Part shown: positions 1 through 5,725 of the stretch, piece by piece
Layout: each line of letters starts with the position of its first letter
Position numbering within the stretch: the first letter of the stretch is position 1
Position numbers and translations under genes: made by a program
Assembly (NCBI GenBank): GCA_964550465.1
Contig: CAZJZH010000047.1
Span: 1 to 6,991, forward strand
Length of the DNA: 6,991 nucleotides
Direction: 5' to 3'
Source: CAZJZH01 sp964550465
GTDB taxonomy: Bacteria; Patescibacteriota; Patescibacteriia; JACRDY01
The notes under the pieces: model-generated
The model's database searches: none
What the model saw: the letters and a program-made list of their open reading frames with translations, nothing else
Told to the model about the DNA's origin: nothing

Positions 1-977
1 CAGGTCTTAAGAACTTTATGTCCGCGATGCTTAGCAATCTGGGAGTTGCTGCACAGTTTATCACCAACATCATCTCGTTCTTGTCCGGCAGTATCTTGAA
101 TTACTGGATGAGCTTGCCCGGAATGATCATGCAAGTGTTAGTGTCTATTGGTTCTGCGATCGTAACGTTCTTCACTACAACAATCCCTAAGATTGTCAGT
201 AGTGTAATCAGTGTCATTGGGAGTGTGCTTCAAGCAGTTGGAACTCTGATCATGAATGTGTTCAGCAGTATTGTGTCAGGCATCGGCAGCTTCTTTGAAG
301 CTCTATTCACGCTCAAACTTGTAGACTGGTTCGTAGACGGACTCAACAAAGTCTGGGATGCGTTCTTTAAGCTTGCCGATCGTATCGGTGAGACCATGTA
401 CAAGATCTTCACGCTCGACTTCGATTTCCTCAAAGCAATGGTGGACAACTTTGAGCGGGGAGCAACGGGTAAAGAAAAGTTCAAGGACGCAATGGCTCGG
501 CTCACTGAAGAAGCCCTAGCTGATATGAAGAATCCGTTCACAGACTTTACGGCTGGGGTTGCTGGCCCTGACCTCAGGTTTGACCTGCCGACTGGGCCAG
601 ATGCTCCCGAGTTCAACCTAGACACTTCTGCTCTTGACGCGATGGCAGCCCAAGAAGAAGCCATGCGGGCAACGCAGAAAGCCATGGAAGAACAGACGGC
701 CAAAGTCACAGAGATTACAGGACCCAGGGACCAGACCAAGGCAGAGCCTGGAATCACCTCAGGTATTCTGGGGTTCAATGCTGTACAGGCCGGCACAGCA
801 GAAGGCATCCGAGCAGAACTCTTAGGGCGAGGCACACAAGGACGCATCCAGCAACAACAACTAGATGAACAGAAGAAGACAAACGACAAACTAGAAGACC
901 TCAGAGAACTGATGCGGGGCAGACTAGGTAATCAGGTTACCGAGGACACCTTCGTCGACTCTGGTGAGATTGCTTAG
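1..977 (+). CDS. Phage tape measure protein, C-terminal part (5' end outside window)
   Basis: The reading frame (first full codon at base 3) is open to the left edge. The first internal ATG, at 18, has no convincing ribosome binding site, so this is most likely the tail end of a longer gene. Numbering from that ATG, residues about 15-100 are strongly hydrophobic and rich in I, V, F, S and G with almost no charge. An amphipathic, W/F-containing stretch follows (about 100-145). Residues 205-232 and 276-300 are helix-forming and rich in Q, E and K, including the segment QQQQLDEQKKTNDKLEDLRE. Hydrophobic segments followed by a terminal coiled coil that begins 'Q..TN..L..L' are typical of tape measure proteins. 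These set tail length and occupy the tail lumen, and in many phages they help DNA cross the membrane. The position directly before tail-tip-like genes agrees. The main alternative is another long minor tail protein; total length is unknown. Confidence 0.8.
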   Translation, partial: GLKNFMSAMLSNLGVAAQFITNIISFLSGSILNYWMSLPGMIMQVLVSIGSAIVTFFTTTIPKIVSSVISVIGSVLQAVGTLIMNVFSSIVSGIGSFFEALFTLKLVDWFVDGLNKVWDAFFKLADRIGETMYKIFTLDFDFLKAMVDNFERGATGKEKFKDAMARLTEEALADMKNPFTDFTAGVAGPDLRFDLPTGPDAPEFNLDTSALDAMAAQEEAMRATQKAMEEQTAKVTEITGPRDQTKAEPGITSGILGFNAVQAGTAEGIRAELLGRGTQGRIQQQQLDEQKKTNDKLEDLRELMRGRLGNQVTEDTFVDSGEIA

Positions 978-980
978 GAG
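976..980 (+). promoter_or_regulatory. Ribosome binding site AGGAG for the 338-residue tail protein
   Basis: AGGAG overlaps the TAG stop of the tape measure gene (975-977) and lies 6 bases before the ATG at 987. It fixes that start. Because it is embedded in the upstream stop codon, ribosomes finishing the first gene can easily re-engage. Confidence 0.8.
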
Positions 981-986
981 TGATCA

Positions 987-2003
987 ATGGCCCTAGCCGT
1001 AACCAAATGCTATCTGAAAGAAGATCAAGATTGGCCATTGTCCCAGGACGATGACGGTCGCTACAGCTATGAGACCAAATACATCGTAGTCGCCAATCAA
1101 AAGGATCCAGTCAATGCTCTAGTGTTGCAATTGGCTCAGGCGTTTGGCACCACATCCCTAGACCAAGTCCCAACCCGCGGGGATCGGTTTACCTACAACG
1201 GGGCAATTGACTACAGCAGTTTCGCCCAACAGTTCCAGATGAAAAGGATTCGCAGGGCTGCCAACAGTTCAACTTGGGAGGTGACAGTCGGGTTCCGCCC
1301 ACTTGCTTCCAGTCAAACCCAAGCCCAGCTACAGACAGAAGACCCTAGATCATGGGACACCGAGATTTGGGTCGAGTGGGTGGAAGAGCAAGTTCCTATC
1401 ACCTCCGCAACCTGCCTTACTGCTCTTGCCGGAGCTGAAAGAGGTCCAAGCTTCCCAGGTAATGAGCCTGGTCCGATTGTCAATGCTGCTAATCAACAGC
1501 CGATAGACCCCCTCACACGGCCTGTCTACCGTCCAATCCTCAACATCCTAAGCAACTTCACCAATGAAGCAGCTATCGCGGCTAGAAACAACTCGTTCAC
1601 AGACACTGTCAACTCAGACACCTTTCTGGGAGAGGCAGCAGGCACATGGAAGTTCCTAGTGTGTGCCGGTCAGCGACGCAAGAGCGTGGCAGTGGGAGCA
1701 GCAACCATCAGCTACTACCCCGCGATCACCAAAGTGGAGTACCGCAAGACGGGCTGGAACCTCAACATCTTGAACAACGGAATGGTGTCCTTCCGTAAGA
1801 ATGGCGGGTCCTACATCCAAGACGGGACTGACAACAAACTGTTCCCCATCCTAGTCCCCGCAGAAGACGCTGGCAGTGACGACACGGTCGCTAGTGAACC
1901 TCTCAACCTCAATGCTGATGGGACCTTCACACCGGGGGTTCAAGGGAACAACATCAGCTACAACTACCTCACATCTACTGCTTACGCGGGCCTCCTAAGC
2001 TGA
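987..2003 (+). CDS. Probable phage minor tail or tail-tip protein, function not recognised (338 aa)
   Basis: The ATG at 987 is supported by AGGAG six bases upstream and a 9-base gap from the tape measure stop. The protein has no signal peptide or membrane segment. It appears to have two parts. Residues 1-110 look like a compact beta/alpha domain (YSYETKYIV at 26-34, TRGDRFTYNG at 63-72, WEVTVGFRPL at 97-106). A P/G/N-rich linker (about 140-180) leads to a second part at 180-338 that contains NSDTFLGEAAGTWKF (209-223) and a long beta-rich segment, YRKTGWNLNILNNGM (252-266). The second part resembles a pattern I associate with uncharacterised proteins encoded beside tape measure genes in environmental phages; this is recollection, not a search. 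Position and size would suit a distal tail, hub or adaptor protein, but no diagnostic motif of such families is visible. The stop overlaps the next start, so the two products are probably made in a coordinated ratio. Confidence 0.7.
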   Translation: MALAVTKCYLKEDQDWPLSQDDDGRYSYETKYIVVANQKDPVNALVLQLAQAFGTTSLDQVPTRGDRFTYNGAIDYSSFAQQFQMKRIRRAANSSTWEVTVGFRPLASSQTQAQLQTEDPRSWDTEIWVEWVEEQVPITSATCLTALAGAERGPSFPGNEPGPIVNAANQQPIDPLTRPVYRPILNILSNFTNEAAIAARNNSFTDTVNSDTFLGEAAGTWKFLVCAGQRRKSVAVGAATISYYPAITKVEYRKTGWNLNILNNGMVSFRKNGGSYIQDGTDNKLFPILVPAEDAGSDDTVASEPLNLNADGTFTPGVQGNNISYNYLTSTAYAGLLS

Positions 2004-2005
2004 TG
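2001..2005 (+). promoter_or_regulatory. TGATG stop/start overlap coupling two tail genes
   Basis: The TGA of the 338-residue gene (2001-2003) shares its final A with the ATG at 2003. No Shine-Dalgarno-like sequence precedes this ATG. The bases just upstream (1991-1997, CCTCCTA) are pyrimidine-rich and resemble the anti-SD sequence itself. Initiation is therefore most likely by termination-reinitiation, which supports this start and implies co-translation. Confidence 0.65.
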
Positions 2006-3106
2006 ACCACTTACGTCAAGCAACGACTAGACGACTATCTGGACATGCGTCAGAGGTTGGACAACCTCGATGGTGGACGCCGGCGCATTCCTATTCCCCA
2101 GAGAAGACGTAGGGGAAGTCCTGGAGCGGGTGGAATGGGTGGAATGGGAGGTGGCGGGGCTGCCGATCACTCACACTACAGCATTGTGATTGCTTCTCCA
2201 GGACTTACCGCAGCAGCCTGGGACAACGGAGCTTCTGACAAGTTTAAGACTCCGGGACTAGGATTTGGATACATCCTTAATTGGAACTCCACAGATCGGG
2301 TCTTTGACTTTATTCGCGAAGACTCGGCAGTCTCTGAAGTGGGAACCAAAGACTCAGATACTTGTACCGCCGCCAAACTAATCACTCTCACTTGGCCGAC
2401 TGGGATCGCCTATGGAGACGTTGCTCTGCTGATCACGTGTGGACATGAGGCAGTCGGGAGTAACAGAGCAGATCCTGACGGCATCGACATGACTGACTTC
2501 ACGTTGCTCCAATCTTCAGCAGGGAGCGATGGAAAGTATCTTCAGCTTTGGACCAAGACTTGCGACGGAACTGAGTCCGGTAACTTGCGAGTAGACTTTA
2601 TTGACAACTCTGAACATGGGGCTGGGGTTGTCGTCTACCGAGCAAGGAAGACTGGGGCTGACACAGACAAGACGCCCAACACAACTTCAAGCACATCTTC
2701 ATCAATCAGTACAGAGCTAGACAATTCTCTTGTAGTAAGAGCGGGTATTTGTGACTCAGCAACTCCTGCGACCTGGTCTGCGACAGGCTCAGGCACAAGC
2801 CTCTTCTCACTAGCGTCCGCAGCAGGTGCCAACGCTTGGAAGATGGAAGCAACCTATCAGATTCAGGTGACCGCAGGGTCTACAGGAACTGAAACCTGGA
2901 CAGCCACGCAGAACATCAACGTCCTCAGTGTAGTAGAGATTGTCCGACAAGGCACGATCAATCTTATCAACCCTTCAGTAGAAGCTGTTGTGCTTAGCGC
3001 CAATCAAGGATTGTTCGCCGAGTGTGTGAAGACTCCAGACGGAATCTACATCGTGACATCTCGGGACTGTGACGCATCCGCCTTCACGTTCACAACTCCG
3101 TCTTAA
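2003..3106 (+). CDS. Phage tail-associated protein with basic/Gly-rich N-terminus and a beta-rich GD module (367 aa)
   Basis: The start is set by the TGATG overlap with the preceding gene. Residues 1-25 are charged and probably helical. Residues 26-37 are strongly basic (RRRIPIPQRRRR) and 38-54 form a flexible Gly/Met linker (GAGGMGGMGGGG). The sequence DHSHY follows at 55-59, and then a beta-rich body. Residues about 126-314 form a module beginning LTWPTGIAYGDVALL (129-143), with a central L-x-L-W-T-K strand, a Ser/Thr-rich loop (227-237) and a terminal strand near 305-314. A diverged copy of this module ends the next protein. The last 50 residues (INLINPSVEA onward) are a separate small tail with three cysteines across the final third. 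No catalytic motif is seen. A structural role is likely: a short N-terminal attachment segment plus a displayed beta-sandwich-like domain, as in tail fibres or decoration proteins. Low-complexity composition and gene position support a virion role; the exact one is unknown. Confidence 0.65.
   Translation: MTTYVKQRLDDYLDMRQRLDNLDGGRRRIPIPQRRRRGSPGAGGMGGMGGGGAADHSHYSIVIASPGLTAAAWDNGASDKFKTPGLGFGYILNWNSTDRVFDFIREDSAVSEVGTKDSDTCTAAKLITLTWPTGIAYGDVALLITCGHEAVGSNRADPDGIDMTDFTLLQSSAGSDGKYLQLWTKTCDGTESGNLRVDFIDNSEHGAGVVVYRARKTGADTDKTPNTTSSTSSSISTELDNSLVVRAGICDSATPATWSATGSGTSLFSLASAAGANAWKMEATYQIQVTAGSTGTETWTATQNINVLSVVEIVRQGTINLINPSVEAVVLSANQGLFAECVKTPDGIYIVTSRDCDASAFTFTTPS
2128..2145 (+). repeat. 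Tandem 9-bp repeat (GGGTGGAAT x2) in the Gly linker
   Basis: Two perfect copies of GGGTGGAAT (2128-2136, 2137-2145), followed by a partial G-rich continuation, encode the G-G-M-G-G-M linker in the 367-residue protein. In-frame 9-bp units let linker length change without frameshift by slippage. The tract is short, so this is minor. Confidence 0.7.
2378..2944 (+). repeat. GD module, copy A (within the 367-aa protein, residues about 126-314)
   Basis: This segment encodes a beta-rich module starting with LTWPTGIAYGD. It aligns by eye with the C-terminus of the 863-residue protein (copy B, 5121-5699): LTWP[ST]GIA.GD.A.LI at the start, then a Y/W-rich central strand pair with a G-E-[ST]-G or [TF]-E-[ST]-G turn, a G-S-T/S-x-T-W region and a final strand. 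Boundaries are approximate. At DNA level, 2390-2406 and 5130-5146 match at 16 of 17 bases; the rest is diverged. Confidence 0.6.
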
Positions 3107-3110
3107 GAAA

Positions 3111-5702
3111 ATGAAGTACACATTCTGTGGATGTCTTGGGGCAGCAACAGCCTTTGACCACCTAGCTCCTGGGTTCGGCCGTACTTACCCTGTCTTTGAA
3201 GAAAAGGAGTATCACGCTACCCGTGATGGTCAAAGAATTTCTAGATACCGAGCGATGTCTATGGGAAGTGCTCAAGGAGTTCGTGTCTCCAATGAATCCT
3301 GGAGTATCTTCCTTGGAGAGGTAGATACAACCAACTCTCCTAATAAGAACTGCATCTACAGGACCCAAGTTGTTAAGAAGAACACCACAGAGTTCTCAGC
3401 CTTGATCTACGCCGGGGTTAGACCTCCAGACTTTATAGATCCAGCAGACGACAAGATTTACAGCAGTATCCAAGGGGGCTGGTTCGTCAACGGCTCTGGT
3501 GACTGGGAAGAGCCGGCAGCCTCAGGGAGAGTAAACTTTCCAACCTATTTTATCGTTGTGACCGGAGATGAAACCGGAGGTTCAATCCTCCACACAAGGG
3601 ATAGCCGAGATTTCTTACTCCAGGTAGATTCCATCAGTGGGGGCACAGCCAAGTTTGCGTACCACACCGCAGTCGGCGGGACTCACTACAGTATGATCTT
3701 GGCGAAAGACGGCAACTCAATGGAGGGCCTCGCAGGTCTAAACGCTCAACAGCAATGGGTGAAGTACAACATCGCCAGCGGAGTTATGAATTTCCAGACA
3801 AGTTCTCATGATCAGACTCTAATCAGCAATCAGTCGTTCCAGCCTCAGTTGTATGACAGGAACGACAACTACATTGGAGACCAAGCCCCAGACATCACCG
3901 TCTTGTATTATCACACTGAACACAAGCCGACTGTTCCTTGTTGGAACGATGGAGCTAAGGCCGCTGGTATCGAACTCACCTCTTGGTCAGGATCTGGAGA
4001 CGACATCATAGGAGCTACAATTTCAATTGCCGCTGGGATTGTCTCTGGAAATGTGGTAAGTGGAGCGAGCGCCCTAGACACTTTCAGTACTGGGAGCACT
4101 ACTGGGTCTGGTTGGATCGCAGATTTCAACGCACCCGTAGAGTACGACGACGTTAATGGCCTAGAGATCCTACTGACTAGGCCAGGAGAGTTTCGCATTG
4201 TACTCAGTGTCTCTGGAGCTCCAAATCTAATCACTCAAGGGGTGAACGAGTTTGATCACACGATCACTGTGAATAGCAGTGGGCGGTACTCATATCTGTA
4301 TATCAACGGGGCAAAGCACACCCTTGACGCTGTCTCCTACGTCAGAAGATCAGGAAACACTGTCGTCTGGCTTGAACCTCATAATGTCCGAGTCTGTCCA
4401 AACGGCACTAGTTTCTTTCTCGGAGGAGCCGTCAGAAGTATCCCGATCACTAGAGACTCTTCAAATAACCCTGTGATTGATCTAGCTGACCTCAGCACAG
4501 GCTTTGGTAATTACGTGGCCTACTATGAAATGGTGTCAGGAAATCCTGTCTTAAGATTTGTGAGAGCTGGCGACGTCGGGTTCAAAATAAGAGACGTCTC
4601 CAATGCGATAGCTTATCTAGAAGTTGACTACATGATTCATCATCCTACTGGGGTAGCCTTCGAGAAAGATGTGGACGCTAAGTACGACGACACTGCAAAT
4701 CTAAACCTGAATAAAGCTCCGTACAGTGACCCCTTGGCCTACACAATGGACGACCTGTATTTCGGGTCTGTCCCAGCAACCCCAGTCAACAAGACGCCGT
4801 TTGATCTAGAAAACAATTGGACTCTCATAGATTTTGACGAAGACGGTGAATCTTACGAAAATCCAAATACTTCCTATGAGTTGGGGATCGCAACCTATTA
4901 CCTCCCGCTAGGTAACGAATTCAGCACTTCTGACACTCAGTGGGGAGTTGTCCCAGGCGGAGACCAACTCCAGCTCGAATCCATAGATTCCTGGGCTCAA
5001 GATTATCCAATCTACGGCGACACCTTAACCACAGATCCTACCCATGGGTCTGATGACGTGTTCACAAGGCCCATTTACACCGAGCCAGCAGCTTATGGGA
5101 CGCCCTACATCACCACGGGGACAACGCTTACTTGGCCGAGTGGGATAGCTGCTGGTGATACAGCGATTCTAATCCGAATTGGTCCTGTTGGAACAGCAAC
5201 CCCGTCTGGGTGGGACAGCTTAGGATTTGGAACAGGTTCGAGCGTTCGTGGTCGCTACTACAAGCGACTCATGACCGGGTTTGAGACTGGGTCTTTCACA
5301 GTACCCATGCCTAGTGGAGAAGAAACCAGCAACGTCGTTCACATCCTATTCATCGTCAGCAACTATGACAGCATTGCTTTAACATTCGGGACGTACGAAC
5401 TGTGTTTCACCCATCACCTGGTTGTCTACTACACGACTGACGGATCCACCAGTGGGACCTGGACTAAGCCGGCTTTAGCAAACGTGATCGGTGAGGGGGC
5501 ATCTGCGGCTGCCGGGACAGGAACAGCTTTTGACTACCTAGTGTTCTGGCGGGAGTTTAGAAGCAGTCCGGGGGCTAGCGACACGACGGCAACACATTCA
5601 ATCACCAGTTCCTTAGCGAAGACTACTTTCTGGGTATATCCAAAAGAAACTAACACTCCCGATTTAGACATTGACGCTACTGGGACTATGACCATCGTCT
5701 AG
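3111..5702 (+). CDS. Large beta-rich phage tail protein, candidate fibre or adhesin, with C-terminal GD module (863 aa)
   Basis: The ATG at 3111 follows the previous stop by 4 bases. An in-frame GTG at 3069 would overlap the upstream gene by 38 bases and add a poor 14-residue leader, so it was not chosen. The Shine-Dalgarno match is weak (AAGAAA directly before the ATG), so coupling to the upstream gene is likely. The product is almost all beta in character, rich in G, S, T, N, D and aromatics, with no membrane segment. Approximate parts are: N-terminal region 1-290, with CGC at 6-8 and several W/Y-rich strands; a G/S/T-rich segment 291-340; a beta domain 341-520; an acidic stretch with DFDEDGE (574-580); and a C-terminal module 671-863 starting LTWPSGIAAGDTAIL, homologous by eye to part of the preceding protein. 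No hydrolase, lyase or peptidase motif is recognised. Size, composition and position suit a tail fibre, central tail-tip or host-recognition protein; the exact role is inferred. Confidence 0.65.
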   Translation: MKYTFCGCLGAATAFDHLAPGFGRTYPVFEEKEYHATRDGQRISRYRAMSMGSAQGVRVSNESWSIFLGEVDTTNSPNKNCIYRTQVVKKNTTEFSALIYAGVRPPDFIDPADDKIYSSIQGGWFVNGSGDWEEPAASGRVNFPTYFIVVTGDETGGSILHTRDSRDFLLQVDSISGGTAKFAYHTAVGGTHYSMILAKDGNSMEGLAGLNAQQQWVKYNIASGVMNFQTSSHDQTLISNQSFQPQLYDRNDNYIGDQAPDITVLYYHTEHKPTVPCWNDGAKAAGIELTSWSGSGDDIIGATISIAAGIVSGNVVSGASALDTFSTGSTTGSGWIADFNAPVEYDDVNGLEILLTRPGEFRIVLSVSGAPNLITQGVNEFDHTITVNSSGRYSYLYINGAKHTLDAVSYVRRSGNTVVWLEPHNVRVCPNGTSFFLGGAVRSIPITRDSSNNPVIDLADLSTGFGNYVAYYEMVSGNPVLRFVRAGDVGFKIRDVSNAIAYLEVDYMIHHPTGVAFEKDVDAKYDDTANLNLNKAPYSDPLAYTMDDLYFGSVPATPVNKTPFDLENNWTLIDFDEDGESYENPNTSYELGIATYYLPLGNEFSTSDTQWGVVPGGDQLQLESIDSWAQDYPIYGDTLTTDPTHGSDDVFTRPIYTEPAAYGTPYITTGTTLTWPSGIAAGDTAILIRIGPVGTATPSGWDSLGFGTGSSVRGRYYKRLMTGFETGSFTVPMPSGEETSNVVHILFIVSNYDSIALTFGTYELCFTHHLVVYYTTDGSTSGTWTKPALANVIGEGASAAAGTGTAFDYLVFWREFRSSPGASDTTATHSITSSLAKTTFWVYPKETNTPDLDIDATGTMTIV
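5121..5699 (+). repeat. GD module, copy B (C-terminus of the 863-aa protein, residues about 671-863)
   Basis: This segment encodes LTWPSGIAAGDTAILI at its start, then P-S-G-W-D-S-L, a R-Y-Y-K-R-L strand followed by TGFETGSF, a second set of strands with STSGTWTKPAL, and a terminal strand TTFWVYPKE. Order and spacing parallel copy A at 2378-2944. The opening pattern (aliphatic-P-x-G-I-x-x-G-D, then 'P-S-G-W') recurs in many phage structural proteins, in my recollection, and is probably a displayed beta-sandwich-like fold. Confidence 0.6.
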
Positions 5703-5713
5703 ACCAGTTCAAC

Positions 5714-5720
5714 AAAGGAA
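5714..5720 (+). promoter_or_regulatory. Ribosome binding site AAAGGAA for the G8-domain gene
   Basis: AAAGGAA lies in the 23-base gap after the 863-residue gene, 5 bases before the ATG at 5726. It is a clear Shine-Dalgarno match and settles the start. This matters because it shows that the protein begins almost directly with the G8 domain and no secretion signal. No promoter or terminator is seen in the gap. Confidence 0.75.
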
Positions 5721-5725
5721 TAATC

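Noticed and set aside
230..889. Long minus-strand open frame of 219 codons opposite the tape measure gene
   Set aside because: It lies wholly antisense to a convincing coding region. Its translation is Ser/Arg/Pro-rich without domain-like patterning, and there is no supporting ribosome binding site or neighbouring minus-strand gene. It is a coding shadow.
3100..3109. Ten-base word GTCTTAAGAA shared with bases 4-13, both near an ATG
   Set aside because: Shared 10-mers are expected by chance in a 7-kb window. The ATG at 18 is probably internal to the tape measure gene, so a common regulatory site is not supported.
3069..3110. Upstream GTG start for the 863-residue gene
   Set aside because: It would overlap the preceding gene by 38 bases, has no good ribosome binding site and adds a 14-residue leader without pattern; the ATG 4 bases after the upstream stop fits better.
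3111..3150. Possible lipoprotein signal at the start of the 863-residue protein (MKYTFCGC)
   Set aside because: The residues before either cysteine do not fit a lipobox and there is no preceding hydrophobic stretch of useful length.
4157..4184. Perfect 8-bp inverted repeat (TGGCCTAG / CTAGGCCA, 12-base loop)
   Set aside because: It is inside the 863-residue coding region, has no T-run and is within chance expectation.
3911..4234. Minus-strand open frame of 107 codons within the 863-residue gene
   Set aside because: Antisense shadow of a well-supported gene; no independent start signal or recognisable protein pattern.
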